Positions 25,446 to 34,148 of a DNA stretch of 56,974 bases are shown piece by piece. Below the pieces are notes generated by a model. It was given only the letters and a program-made list of their open reading frames with translations. It searched no databases and was not told the origin of the DNA. The position numbers and the translations under genes were made by a program. This DNA comes from Sneathiella sp. (GTDB lineage Bacteria > Pseudomonadota > Alphaproteobacteria > Sneathiellales > Sneathiellaceae): NCBI RefSeq assembly GCF_002694385.1, contig NZ_NZMB01000012.1:439175-496148 (forward strand), given 5' to 3'. Position 1 is the first letter of the stretch; each line of letters starts with the position of its first letter.

Positions 25446-26777
25446 ATGGGATTCTCAGAGACAATTTTTGCGCTGGCCAGTGGCCGGGGCCGCGCCGGGG
25501 TGGCCGTTGTCCGCCTGTCGGGGCCGAATGCGCGGGATGCGCTGGCCAGAATCAGCCGGAAAGAGTTGCCGGAGCCGCGCCGCGCGACGCTTCGCGCCTT
25601 ATATAGATCATCGGACAATTCCATTATAGATCAATCACTTGTCATCGCATTTCCGGGGCCGGACAGCTTTACCGGCGAAGATGTGGTGGAATTTCACCTG
25701 CATGGCGGCCCGGCCATCCTGACGGCGCTGTTTGCCGAGCTCGCGGCGTTTGACGGGTTCCGACCGGCGGCGCCGGGGGAGTTTACCCGCCGCGCGTTTG
25801 AGCATGGCAAGATGGATCTGACGGCGGCGGAAGGGCTCGGCGATCTTGTCAATGCCGAGACGGAGGCGCAGGCGCGGCAGGCGCTGCGCCAGATGCAGGG
25901 GGAGCTCGGGCGGCTTTATGAGGGCTGGCGCGCCGCGCTGATTGCCGCCCTTGCGCATCTGGAGGCGGATATCGACTTTCCCGATGAGGATCTGCCGGAC
26001 GGGGTGGCGGCGGCGATTGCCCCGAAAATTGCCGGTCTTCGCGCGGAAATCACGGCGCATCTCGCCGATGGGCACCGCGGCGAGAAAATCCGCGAGGGGC
26101 TGGATATCGTGATCCTGGGCCAGCCGAATGTCGGAAAGTCGAGCCTTCTCAATGCGTTGGCGCGGCGCGATGCGGCCATTGTCTCTGATCAGGCGGGCAC
26201 GACGCGGGATATTATCGAGGTGCCCATGGATCTCGCGGGCTATCCGGTCACCTTTGCCGATACGGCGGGGTTGCGCGCCTCGGGCGATGCGATTGAGCGC
26301 GAAGGGGTCCGCCGGGCGGAGGCGCGGGCGGCGCGGGCGGATATCCGCCTTTTCATGACCACGGCGGAAAACCCGGACATCCCGGCCGATTTTGCCGCCT
26401 TATTTCGCGCCGGCGATTATCATCTGGTCAACAAGACCGATCTTGCGGCCTTTACGGCGGCGAAGGGGGGCGATGCGCGGATATTTCCCCTCTCCGTTAC
26501 CTCCGGGGCGGGGCTTGAGACATTCCTCGCGGCGCTGGAGGCCGATGTGACGGAGCGGCTCGATCTTTCCGGCGCGCCCGCCCTGACAAGGCTGCGCCAT
26601 CGTCAGGCCCTCGAAGAATGCGCGGAGGCGCTTGTCCGTTTTGAGCGGGCCGCGGCGCCGGAACTGGCGGCGGAGGATGTGCGCCTCGCCGTGCGGGCCC
26701 TCGGGCGGATCACCGGGCGTGTGGATGTGGAAGATATCCTCGATGTGATTTTCGGGGATTTCTGTATCGGCAAATAG
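25446..26777 (+). CDS. mnmE: tRNA modification GTPase MnmE
   Basis: MnmE works with MnmG to make 5-carboxymethylaminomethyluridine at the wobble base of certain tRNAs. The 443-residue protein has the N-terminal folate-binding domain ([13 protein letters not shown] near 81-93), the G domain with [20 protein letters not shown] near 223, [16 protein letters not shown] and NKTD motifs, and it ends in the invariant CIGK whose Cys is needed for modification. GGGAG precedes the ATG. mnmE is followed by a 199-base parS-bearing gap and then mnmG. Confidence 0.96.
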   Translation: MGFSETIFALASGRGRAGVAVVRLSGPNARDALARISRKELPEPRRATLRALYRSSDNSIIDQSLVIAFPGPDSFTGEDVVEFHLHGGPAILTALFAELAAFDGFRPAAPGEFTRRAFEHGKMDLTAAEGLGDLVNAETEAQARQALRQMQGELGRLYEGWRAALIAALAHLEADIDFPDEDLPDGVAAAIAPKIAGLRAEITAHLADGHRGEKIREGLDIVILGQPNVGKSSLLNALARRDAAIVSDQAGTTRDIIEVPMDLAGYPVTFADTAGLRASGDAIEREGVRRAEARAARADIRLFMTTAENPDIPADFAALFRAGDYHLVNKTDLAAFTAAKGGDARIFPLSVTSGAGLETFLAALEADVTERLDLSGAPALTRLRHRQALEECAEALVRFERAAAPELAAEDVRLAVRALGRITGRVDVEDILDVIFGDFCIGK

Positions 26778-26803
26778 GATTTTGGCCTGAAACCCCTATG
26801 CAA

Positions 26804-26819
26804 TGTTTCACGTGAAACA
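26804..26819. other. parS site 1 (perfect)
   Basis: TGTTTCACGTGAAACA matches the ParB-binding palindrome at all 16 bases. It is in the mnmE-mnmG gap, 27 bases after the mnmE stop, and is the first of three in 98 bases. Confidence 0.95.
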
Positions 26820-26846
26820 TTTTGGAGTATGAAGAGGGCGTTTCAA

Positions 26847-26862
26847 TGTTTCACGTGAAACA
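26847..26862. other. parS site 2 (perfect)
   Basis: The site is a full 16-base match in the mnmE-mnmG gap, 43 bases after site 1 from start to start. Confidence 0.95.
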
Positions 26863-26885
26863 TTTTTGACCCCAGCCGCCGTCGA

Positions 26886-26901
26886 TGTTTCACGTGAAAC
26901 A
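26886..26901. other. parS site 3 (perfect)
   Basis: The site is a full 16-base match in the mnmE-mnmG gap, 39 bases after site 2 and 75 bases upstream of the mnmG start codon. ParB loaded here could influence mnmG transcription. Confidence 0.95.
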
Positions 26902-26976
26902 TTTTCTTGGGGTCGATTCTGCCCTTGTCAAAAAAGCCGAGTCTCTATATTTAGAGCCAGATATTGCGGAGTTTTT

Positions 26977-28839
26977 ATGAGCAAATTTGATGTCATCGTC
27001 ATCGGGGGAGGGCACGCAGGCTGCGAGGCGGCGGCGGCGTCCGCGCGACTCGGGGCGAAGACCCTGCTGATCACCCATAAGCTGGAGACCATTGGCGAAA
27101 TGTCCTGCAATCCGGCCATTGGCGGGCTGGGGAAGGGACATCTGGTGCGGGAAATTGATGCGCTGGATGGCGTTATGGGCCGGGTGGCCGATGCGGCGGG
27201 CATTCAGTTTCGCCTTTTGAACCGGCGCAAGGGGCCCGCCGTCCGGGGTCCGCGCGCTCAGTCGGACCGCAAGCTCTATCGCGAGGCCATGCAGGCGGCC
27301 CTCATGGATCAGGAAAACCTGACCCTCCGCGCGGCAGCGGTGGAGGATCTGATGGTTCAGGACGGCGCGGTCACAGGCGTGATTACCGCCGACGGCACCG
27401 AGATATCCGCCGCGAAAGTCATTCTGACCACCGGCACTTTCCTGCGCGGCCTGATCCATATGGGGGAGAAGACGTTTCCCGCGGGGCGGATCGGCGATGC
27501 GCCCTCCATGGGGCTGTCCGCCACTCTTGAAAAGGCAGGCTTTATTCTTGGTCGTCTGAAAACCGGGACGCCCGCGCGTCTTGATCGGAACAGCATCAAC
27601 TGGTCCCTTCTGGAAGAGCAGCCGGGCGATGAGGTGCCGGTGCCCTTCTCCTTTATGACGGACAGAATCACGACGCCGCAGATCTCCTGTCATATTACGA
27701 CGACGACAGAGGCGACGCATCGGGTTATCCGCGATAATCTGCACCGCGCGCCGATGTATTCCGGGCAGATTGAGGGGACGGGGCCGCGCTATTGCCCGTC
27801 GATCGAGGATAAGGTTGTGCGCTTTGCCGACAAAACGGGCCATCAGATCTTTCTGGAGCCTGAAGGGCTGGATGATGACACCATTTATCCCAACGGGATT
27901 TCCACCTCTCTGCCCGAAGAGGTGCAGATGGCCTTTCTCAGGACCATTCCCGGCCTTGAAAAGGTGGAATGGTTTCGCCCCGGCTATGCCATTGAATATG
28001 ATTTCGTTGATCCGCGCGAATTAAAGCCGACGCTGGAAACCCGGCGGCTCAAAAATCTGTTCCTGGCGGGGCAGATCAACGGCACGACCGGATATGAAGA
28101 GGCGGAGGCGCAGGGGCTGATGGCCGGACTGAACGCCGCGCGGGCGGCCGGTGGCGGGGCGGATATTGTTCTCGACCGGGCCGACGCCTATATCGGTGTG
28201 ATGATTGACGATCTGGTAACGCGCGGGGTGACGGAGCCCTATCGCATGTTTACCTCCCGCGCTGAATACCGCTTGATTCTGCGCGCCGATAATGCGGATC
28301 AGCGGCTGACACCGCTCGGGGTCGCGCTTGGTTGTGTCGGATCGGCGCGGGCCGCGCATTTTAACCGCAAAAGCACGGAACTTGCGCGGGCGCGGGCGGT
28401 TTTTGACGGCCTTAAGCTGACCCCCAATGAAGCGCGCCAGCAGGGGCTGAATGTGAATCAGGACGGGGTGCGGCGCTCGGCCTTCGATCTGCTGGCCTAT
28501 CCGGATATTGACGGGGAGGACATTCTCCGTATCTGGCCGCAGGTGGCGGAAATTGCCCCGGATATTCGCGAACAGCTCGCCATCGACGCGCTGTATAGCG
28601 GCTATCTGGAGCGGCAGAAGGCGGATATCCGCGATTTCCGCAAAGATGAGGAGCTGACCCTGCCGGAAAACATCCGGTTTGAAGAAGTGGCGGGGCTGTC
28701 CACGGAAATCCGTTTGAAACTGTCGGAGGTGCGGCCGACAACGCTGGGCCAGGCCGCGCGTATTTCCGGCGTCACCCCGGCGGCGCTGACGGCGCTGCTC
28801 TCCTATGTCAAGCGCGGCGTCCATCGCCAGCATGGGTGA
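26977..28839 (+). CDS. mnmG: tRNA uridine-5-carboxymethylaminomethyl modification enzyme MnmG
   Basis: MnmG (GidA) is the FAD-dependent partner of MnmE in wobble uridine modification. The 620-residue protein begins [20 protein letters not shown] with its FAD dinucleotide fold, then [20 protein letters not shown] near residues 47-66, the [19 protein letters not shown] segment, and the catalytic-Cys region [15 protein letters not shown]. The true start is ATG 26977 (GGAG 6 bases upstream); an in-frame extension back to 26866 would translate parS site 3 and is not in the family. It overlaps rsmG by 8 bases. Confidence 0.96.
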   Translation: MSKFDVIVIGGGHAGCEAAAASARLGAKTLLITHKLETIGEMSCNPAIGGLGKGHLVREIDALDGVMGRVADAAGIQFRLLNRRKGPAVRGPRAQSDRKLYREAMQAALMDQENLTLRAAAVEDLMVQDGAVTGVITADGTEISAAKVILTTGTFLRGLIHMGEKTFPAGRIGDAPSMGLSATLEKAGFILGRLKTGTPARLDRNSINWSLLEEQPGDEVPVPFSFMTDRITTPQISCHITTTTEATHRVIRDNLHRAPMYSGQIEGTGPRYCPSIEDKVVRFADKTGHQIFLEPEGLDDDTIYPNGISTSLPEEVQMAFLRTIPGLEKVEWFRPGYAIEYDFVDPRELKPTLETRRLKNLFLAGQINGTTGYEEAEAQGLMAGLNAARAAGGGADIVLDRADAYIGVMIDDLVTRGVTEPYRMFTSRAEYRLILRADNADQRLTPLGVALGCVGSARAAHFNRKSTELARARAVFDGLKLTPNEARQQGLNVNQDGVRRSAFDLLAYPDIDGEDILRIWPQVAEIAPDIREQLAIDALYSGYLERQKADIRDFRKDEELTLPENIRFEEVAGLSTEIRLKLSEVRPTTLGQAARISGVTPAALTALLSYVKRGVHRQHG

Positions 28840-29482
28840 GGGCGATTCCCGATTAGACGCGGCGGGATTTCAGGCCGCCAGCAATGTTTCACGTGAAACA
28901 TTGGACCGGCTTGAGACCTATGCCGGGCTGCTGGAAAAGTGGCAGAAGGCCATCAATCTCGTTGGAAAATCGACGCTGCCGGACCTGTGGCGGCGGCATA
29001 TGCTCGACAGTTATCAGCTCCTGGTATTGGCGGGCCGCGGGGCGGGATGTTGGCTCGATCTCGGCAGCGGCGCGGGATTCCCGGCGCTCGTCGTGGCGAT
29101 CTGCGGTAATTATGACGTTCACGCCATTGAAAGCGATCATCGCAAATGCCTGTTCATGGGAAATGTTTCACGTGAAACATTGGCCGACCTCACCGTGCAT
29201 CGCGGCCGGATTGAGGAAATTCCGCCCTTTCGCGCCGATGTCATCTCCGCCCGCGCCCTCGCGCCGCTTGAAAAGCTGCTCGAACTGGCGGCCCCTTTTG
29301 CCCATGCGGACACAGAGTTTCTGTTTTTAAAGGGGCAAGATGTAGATGAGGAATTGACCAAAGCTTCTAAATGTTGGATTATGAAGGTCGAAAAACACCG
29401 TAGTGTAACAAGTGAAGACGGCACAATCCTGAAAATCACTAATTTGCGCCGCCGCTCACCTTCAACAGAGGCAGTATCATGA
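28832..29482 (+). CDS. rsmG: 16S rRNA (guanine-527-N7)-methyltransferase
   Basis: RsmG (GidB) methylates G527 of 16S rRNA; its loss gives low-level streptomycin resistance. The 216-residue protein has the SAM-binding motif [17 protein letters not shown] near residue 70. Two perfect parS sites are inside the gene and both are read in the frame that gives Asn-Val-Ser-Arg-Glu-Thr (residues 18-23 and 111-116). I take ATG 28832, inside the mnmG end; ATG 28805 is an alternative. The C-terminal 30 residues are variable. It overlaps parA by 4 bases. Confidence 0.93.
   Translation: MGEGDSRLDAAGFQAASNVSRETLDRLETYAGLLEKWQKAINLVGKSTLPDLWRRHMLDSYQLLVLAGRGAGCWLDLGSGAGFPALVVAICGNYDVHAIESDHRKCLFMGNVSRETLADLTVHRGRIEEIPPFRADVISARALAPLEKLLELAAPFAHADTEFLFLKGQDVDEELTKASKCWIMKVEKHRSVTSEDGTILKITNLRRRSPSTEAVS
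28885..28900. other. parS site 4 (perfect), inside rsmG
   Basis: This perfect 16-base palindrome is in coding sequence near the 5' end of rsmG, giving NVSRET in the protein. It lies in a region of low constraint before the methyltransferase core. Confidence 0.95.
29164..29179. other. parS site 5 (perfect), inside rsmG
   Basis: This perfect 16-base palindrome in the middle of rsmG again encodes NVSRET. It sits 279 bases after site 4 and about 300 bases before parA. Confidence 0.95.
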
Positions 29483-30294
29483 CACTGGACAAGGCAGGTC
29501 TCAAGGTTCCGGCAACGGCGCGTATCCTGGCAATTGCCAATCAGAAGGGCGGCGTCGGCAAAACCACAACGGCAATCAATCTGGCAACGGCGCTGGCCGC
29601 CATTGGCCAGCGGGTGCTGATTATCGACATTGACCCGCAGGGAAATGCCTCGACCGGGCTTGGGATCGAGCGTGATGACCGGGAGAAAAATGTCTATGGC
29701 GTGCTGATGGGGGAGACGCCGATCCGCGCCGCCATTCACAAAAGCAAGATTCCGCAGCTTGATCTGGTGCCCTCCACCGCCGATCTGTCAGGGGCGGAGC
29801 TGGAACTCATTGAACTGCCGCGGCGCAGCCACCGTCTTTATGATGTGGTGTCCGAAGTGCGCGGCGATTATGATTATATCCTGGTCGATTGCCCGCCGTC
29901 CCTCAATCTGCTGACATTGAACGCGATGGTCGCCGTTCACGCGGTGATTGTTCCGCTGCAATGCGAGTTTTTCGCCCTTGAAGGGCTCAGCATGTTGATT
30001 AAGACCATCGAACGGGTGCGCGCGACCCTCAATCCGGGGCTGGAAATCCAGGGCGTGGTGCTGACCATGTTCGACAGGCGCAACAATCTGTCCATTCAGG
30101 TGGCGCAGGATGTGCGCGATTTTCTCGGCGACAAGGTGTATCGCACCGTTATTCCGCGCAACGTGCGGGTCTCCGAGGCGCCGAGCCACGGCAAGCCGGT
30201 GCTGATCTATGATCATCGCTGCGCCGGAAGCCAGGCCTATATCCGCCTTGCCAGTGAAGTGATCCGGCGCGAACGACATCTCAATGCGGCCTGA
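29479..30294 (+). CDS. parA: Chromosome partitioning ATPase ParA
   Basis: ParA is the Walker-type ATPase that moves ParB-parS complexes across the nucleoid. The 271-residue protein has the deviant P-loop AIANQKGGVGKTTTAINLA near residues 19-37, LIIDIDPQGNASTGLGIERD (A' and Walker B region), and the YDYILVDCPPSLNLLTLNAM switch region near 136-155. Its ATG overlaps the rsmG stop by 4 bases. With parB 23 bases downstream it forms the standard alphaproteobacterial partition operon. Confidence 0.96.
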   Translation: MTLDKAGLKVPATARILAIANQKGGVGKTTTAINLATALAAIGQRVLIIDIDPQGNASTGLGIERDDREKNVYGVLMGETPIRAAIHKSKIPQLDLVPSTADLSGAELELIELPRRSHRLYDVVSEVRGDYDYILVDCPPSLNLLTLNAMVAVHAVIVPLQCEFFALEGLSMLIKTIERVRATLNPGLEIQGVVLTMFDRRNNLSIQVAQDVRDFLGDKVYRTVIPRNVRVSEAPSHGKPVLIYDHRCAGSQAYIRLASEVIRRERHLNAA

Positions 30295-30317
30295 CGGGCC
30301 TGAATGCGGTTGACCCT

Positions 30318-31445
30318 ATGAGCGACGATATTTCAAAGAAAAAACTCGGGCGGGGGCTGTCGGCGCTGCTCGGCGATGATATGGCCAGCGACTATGCGGA
30401 TCTGGACAAGGTCCGCTCGACCAAGGAAGTGCCGGTCGAACAACTGCGCGCCAACCGCTATCAGCCGCGCCTCGACTGGGATCAGGAGGCGCTTGAGAAT
30501 CTTGCAGCCTCTATCGCGGAGAAAGGCGTTCTGCAACCTATACTTGTCAGGCGGAACCCCACGTCCGACAGCGAATATGAAATTGTCGCCGGCGAGCGGC
30601 GCTGGCGCGCGGCGCAGATTGCGCAGCTTCACCAGGTGCCGGTCATCATCAAGGATCTGACCGACGCCGAAAGCATGGAAATCGCGCTGATCGAGAATAT
30701 CCAGCGCGAAGACCTCTCTCCCATCGAGGAGGCGGAAGCCTACAAGCGGCTGATGGGGGAGTTTGACCATACGCAGGAAAGCCTCGCGCTGCATGTCGGG
30801 AAAAGCCGGGCGCATGTGGCGAATGTCATGCGGCTGCTGACCCTGCCGGGGTCGGTGCAGCGGCTGGTGCGCGATGGCAAGCTGTCCGCCGGGGCGGCGC
30901 GGACACTGATCAATCACGACGATGCCGAGGCGCTGGCGAAAAAGATCGTGGCCGAGGGTCTGAGCGTGCGGGCGGCGGAAAAGCTGGCGCAGCGCAAGAA
31001 GATAGACCCGCTGACCACCGACGGTTCCGGCCCGCCCGGCAAGATGGCGCGCAAATTCGCGAAAGAAATGGCAAAAACCGCCGATGTCCGCGCCCTTGAA
31101 TATGATCTGTCCAACGCCGTCGGCATGGAGGTGGATATTGATCATTTTTCGGACGGCCACGGAAAAATCACCATTCTGTATTCCAATCTGGACCAGCTTG
31201 ATGATGCGTGCCGCCGCCTGACGCGGGAGCCGCTGCATATGATCCGCGAGGAGGATCCTATTGAGCCGGGCTACAGCAGCGTGGATGACGGCGTATATCT
31301 CGATGATGAGCCGGATGAAAACGGCTATTATCCGAATCCCAACCTGCCGCGGGGCGACAGGGAGGCGAGCCGTGAGGACGCACCGGACGATGACAGCCCT
31401 GACGATGAAATCAGGGACGCCCTTGATGAGGCGCTGAAAGACTGA
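30318..31445 (+). CDS. parB: Chromosome partitioning protein ParB with acidic C-terminal tail
   Basis: ParB is a CTP-dependent DNA clamp that loads at parS and spreads. The 375-residue protein has the ParA-contact box KKKLGRGLSALLGD (8-21), the CTP-binding GERRWRA (92-98) and ENIQREDLSPIEEAEAY (126-142), the helix-turn-helix around LALHVGKSRAHVANVMRLL (156-174), and the dimerisation domain ending near 302. Residues 311-375 form an extra acidic, Pro-rich tail (25 Asp/Glu of 65) not usual in ParB, which is typically near 290 residues. It follows parA by 23 bases. Confidence 0.95.
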   Translation: MSDDISKKKLGRGLSALLGDDMASDYADLDKVRSTKEVPVEQLRANRYQPRLDWDQEALENLAASIAEKGVLQPILVRRNPTSDSEYEIVAGERRWRAAQIAQLHQVPVIIKDLTDAESMEIALIENIQREDLSPIEEAEAYKRLMGEFDHTQESLALHVGKSRAHVANVMRLLTLPGSVQRLVRDGKLSAGAARTLINHDDAEALAKKIVAEGLSVRAAEKLAQRKKIDPLTTDGSGPPGKMARKFAKEMAKTADVRALEYDLSNAVGMEVDIDHFSDGHGKITILYSNLDQLDDACRRLTREPLHMIREEDPIEPGYSSVDDGVYLDDEPDENGYYPNPNLPRGDREASREDAPDDDSPDDEIRDALDEALKD

Positions 31446-31471
31446 TCAACCCATAAGGGTAATTTACCCGG

Positions 31472-32368
31472 TCAGTGTGGCGCCGCGCGGAAGCTTTCCA
31501 GCAGAAAATCGAGAAAAACCCGCACTTTCGGGGAAAGATTGCGCCGGGTGCAGTAAACGGCGAAGATATCCGTCGGTTCCTCCTCATATCCGGGCAGCAG
31601 GCGGATCAGACGCCCTGCGGCGATGTCTTTTTCCACCAGATAGGAAGAGAGCTGCGCAATGCCGAGCCCGGCAAGAGCCGCATGATACACGGCATCGGCG
31701 CTGTTGGCGGCGAAATTCCCGTCTGCATGAATGGTCCATTTGTGCGGGCCATCGCGAAAATGCCAGTCATTCCAATGCGACACCGTCGAGACGGAGAGGC
31801 AGTTGTGATCCGTCAGCGCCTCCGGCGTCTCCGGCGCGCCATGGGCGGCGATATAGGCGGGAGAGGCGCAGAGAATGCGCCGGCTGCTGCCGAGTTTGCA
31901 GGCGATGGCGGAGCTGTCGGTGATCTGCTCGGGAAAGCGGATGGCGAGATCAAAATCGGAATCGGAGAGGTTTACGGCGCGGTCCGTCAGCTCCAGCGTG
32001 ATCGTCACCTCCGGATATTTCGCGGTGAACAGCGGCAAGATCGGCAAAAGCCGTGCCTTGCCGAAGGCAACGGTTACCGCCATATGCAGATTGCCCTTTG
32101 GCGTGCCGCTGAAAGACAGGGCGAGCGCCTCCGCGCGGGAGACTTCCGCCGAAATTTCCGCGCAGCTCTCATAGAAGGAGCGGCCTTCCGCCGTCATCGA
32201 CACCTGCCGTGACGACCGGTTGAGCAGCCGCACGCCGAGCTTGTCTTCAAGCTGGCCGATCTGCTTGCTGACCGCCGAAGGGGTCAGGCCAAGGCTGCGG
32301 GCGGTCGCGGAAAAACTCCCGTGATCCACCACGCTGGCGAACAAAATCATCTGGCTGGCGAGATCCAT
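31472..32368 (-). CDS. LysR-family transcriptional regulator
   Basis: The protein has 298 residues with the LysR winged helix at the N terminus (SFSATARSLGLTPSAVSKQI near 17-36) and the effector-binding domain after residue about 90, which includes ITLELTDRAVNLSDSDFDLA. The start is ATG 32368, since GGAGGT lies 6 bases before it; the earlier in-frame ATG 32380 would place that ribosome site inside the gene. It is divergent from a small protein and GNAT gene across 147 bases that carry an inverted repeat, so these are its likely targets. Confidence 0.88.
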   Translation of the reverse strand: MDLASQMILFASVVDHGSFSATARSLGLTPSAVSKQIGQLEDKLGVRLLNRSSRQVSMTAEGRSFYESCAEISAEVSRAEALALSFSGTPKGNLHMAVTVAFGKARLLPILPLFTAKYPEVTITLELTDRAVNLSDSDFDLAIRFPEQITDSSAIACKLGSSRRILCASPAYIAAHGAPETPEALTDHNCLSVSTVSHWNDWHFRDGPHKWTIHADGNFAANSADAVYHAALAGLGIAQLSSYLVEKDIAAGRLIRLLPGYEEEPTDIFAVYCTRRNLSPKVRVFLDFLLESFRAAPH

Positions 32369-32427
32369 CGAGACCTCCATCTATTCCTCTGAGGCAAAGC
32401 AGCTATGACAAAACAGGGGCTTATCAA

Positions 32428-32467
32428 ATGCTGCGCTGCGACATACATTGATTGTGCAATGCAGCAT
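32428..32467. promoter_or_regulatory. Inverted repeat in the LysR divergent region
   Basis: ATGCTGC at 32428-32434 and GCAGCAT at 32461-32467 are a perfect 7-base inverted repeat with a 26-base spacer, lying between the LysR gene and the small coupled gene. The ends are a plausible LysR-type operator, with ATTGATTGTGCAAT between them. Confidence 0.4.
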
Positions 32468-32515
32468 AACTATGGCTGCGATCAAGGTCATTCGCAAGAG
32501 TAAAAGGAGCATATT

Positions 32516-32761
32516 ATGACGAATATCTATCAGGATCGTCCTGCTGACGAGATTACGATTGCGGACCTTGCGCGACACATCCGGGAGGGCCGGCGGCTGC
32601 GCAGTGAAGAAGCGCACAGGCTGCTGGGATGCTTTAACGCATTGGTTCGCAATGGATTTACCACTGTTGGAAAAGGATTCGCGGCTATTGGCAGGCGGAT
32701 TGCTTCCAGCATGGAAACAAAGGCCGCCCGCATGCAGAAAACGGGCATGTTCTATGAATAG
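32516..32761 (+). CDS. Small hypothetical protein, coupled to a GNAT gene
   Basis: I do not recognise this protein. It has 81 residues, is basic in the second half, and reads ITIADLARHIREGRRLRSEE in the first half; it ends RMQKTGMFYE. AAGGAG lies 8 bases upstream of ATG 32516. Its stop overlaps the start of the following acetyltransferase gene (ATGAATAG), so the pair is translationally coupled. The position, directly divergent from LysR, suggests it belongs to the regulon. It could be a small adaptor or substrate, which remains a guess. Confidence 0.6.
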   Translation: MTNIYQDRPADEITIADLARHIREGRRLRSEEAHRLLGCFNALVRNGFTTVGKGFAAIGRRIASSMETKAARMQKTGMFYE

Positions 32762-33302
32762 CCAACCGGCGATAACGGGCTTGCCTGTACGTCCGGGCCC
32801 TCTCGCGCCTTTTTATCGCGAATTGCGCCCGGCCGAACATGGCCTGTTGCAGGATCATATATTCCGGCTCAGCCCGGAAAGCCGCATCCTGCGCTTCGGA
32901 TATCCGACATCCGACTATACGGTCAGCCGCTATTGCGCCAATGAAAACCAGCCGCTGCCGATTATCTGCGGCGCGTTTGTCGGCGATGTGCTGCGCGGGG
33001 TGATCGAGCTGCGCTTTGGCGGCGAATTGCCGGAAAAGGCGGCGGAAATCGCCATCAGCGTCGAAGACGACTGGCGGGATATGGGCATGGGCACGGCGCT
33101 GATGACGCTCGCCTTTCGTCTCGCGCGCGATCACGGGCTGACGATGCTGGAGGTGAATTTCGTCCCGCATAATACGCCGATGCGCCGTCTCGCCCGCAAG
33201 TTCGGCGCCAGATTCTCCACCCAGACGGGCCTGATCAAGGGCAGCTTTTCCCTTACCGATCAGGGCTTTGCGGCAGTAGCCGGGTCCAGGACCGCCGCCT
33301 GA
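32754..33302 (+). CDS. GNAT-family N-acetyltransferase
   Basis: The protein has 182 residues and one GNAT domain. DDWRDMGMGTALMTLAFRLA near 97-116 is motif A, carrying the RxxGxG/A acetyl-CoA loop, followed by LTMLEVNFVPHNTPMRRLAR of motif B. The N-terminal FYRELRPAEHGLLQDHIFRL is typical of GNAT proteins that act on small molecules or protein lysines; no substrate can be named. Start ATG 32754 overlaps the upstream small gene. It converges on the PPOX-family gene with a 43-base gap. Confidence 0.83.
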   Translation: MNSQPAITGLPVRPGPLAPFYRELRPAEHGLLQDHIFRLSPESRILRFGYPTSDYTVSRYCANENQPLPIICGAFVGDVLRGVIELRFGGELPEKAAEIAISVEDDWRDMGMGTALMTLAFRLARDHGLTMLEVNFVPHNTPMRRLARKFGARFSTQTGLIKGSFSLTDQGFAAVAGSRTAA

Positions 33303-33345
33303 GCCGCCCGCTGGTGGCCCCGTCCGCCACTCAACCTGTCGATCC

Positions 33346-33966
33346 TCACCAGAGGGTGGATTGCTGGCGGGCGGGGAGCCCGGCATCATACGCATCCGCA
33401 TCAAACCCGGGCAGGGCGCCTTTCGTCATCTGCCCGGCCGTCGGGACATCCCCCTTTGCTAGCTGCGCCGCCGCATCCCACAGTTTCGCGCGCTTGATCG
33501 CCCGCGCGCATTGGAAGTAAACGGCCTCAATCCCGATTATCAGCACGGTCACCGGCGCCTTGTCGCCAACGGTGAAACTCTCCAGAAGATCCGGATCGGT
33601 GGTCAGGCGGGCGCGGCCATTGACGCGCAATGTTTCCTCGATCCCGGGGATGAGAAACAGCAGTGCAACACGCGGATCGGTAACAATATTGCGCAAGGAA
33701 TCGATGCGGTTATTGCCGCGCCGGTCGGGAAAGGCGATATGCCGGTCATCGAGGATGCGGAGAAGCTGCCCCGCCGCATCGCCGCGCGGGGAACAGTCAA
33801 GCCCGCCCGGCCCGCTGGTCGCAAGGGTGAAAAACGAGGCCTTTTCCAGCCAGCGGCGGTATTCCGGCGTCAGCGCCGCCGTTTCCTTGGCGATGGAATT
33901 GGGATTGACCGGGCCATACAGCGCCTCCAGCGCCGCGAGAGAGGTGATTTCGTCTGACTGCGCCAT
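33346..33966 (-). CDS. Pyridoxamine 5'-phosphate oxidase-family FMN protein
   Basis: The 206-residue protein has the split-barrel fold of the PPOX family. GPGGLDCSPRGDAAGQLLRI near residues 54-73 and RRGNNRIDSLRNIVTDPRVA near 81-100 are like those of the MSMEG_1061/DR2398-type subfamily, with a C-terminal FQCARAIKRAKLWD that contributes to the flavin site. Such proteins bind FMN or F420; the substrate is unknown. It is the last of the minus-strand pair after the HAD gene. Confidence 0.78.
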   Translation of the reverse strand: MAQSDEITSLAALEALYGPVNPNSIAKETAALTPEYRRWLEKASFFTLATSGPGGLDCSPRGDAAGQLLRILDDRHIAFPDRRGNNRIDSLRNIVTDPRVALLFLIPGIEETLRVNGRARLTTDPDLLESFTVGDKAPVTVLIIGIEAVYFQCARAIKRAKLWDAAAQLAKGDVPTAGQMTKGALPGFDADAYDAGLPARQQSTLW

Positions 33967-33990
33967 GCTGCGCCTTTCCGATTGAAAGTT

Positions 33991-34148
33991 TCAGTGTTCC
34001 GCCGCTGAGGACGGCCGATCCAGCGTCTCCGCCCATTCTTCCGTCCAGTGATCGAAAGAGGCAAGCTTTTTTACCAGTGTCACCTGTTGCGTTCTATGGC
34101 CAATATCGCCCGGATAGAGACAGAGGATTTCGCCGCGAAATTTCCGGA
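33991..34148 (-). other. Protein-like open frame without a start codon
   Basis: In the 182-base gap between the HAD and PPOX genes, the minus strand has an open frame with no ATG that reads GEILCLYPGDIGHRTQQVTL, then VKKLASFDHWTEEWAETLD, and ends in TGA at 33991-33993. The composition is protein-like. It could be the tail of a decayed gene, an alternative-start peptide (a GTG is present), or chance. I do not recognise it. Confidence 0.25.

Noticed and set aside
26866-26976. N-terminal extension of mnmG
   Set aside because: It would translate parS site 3 and is absent from MnmG proteins; ATG 26977 has a ribosome site.
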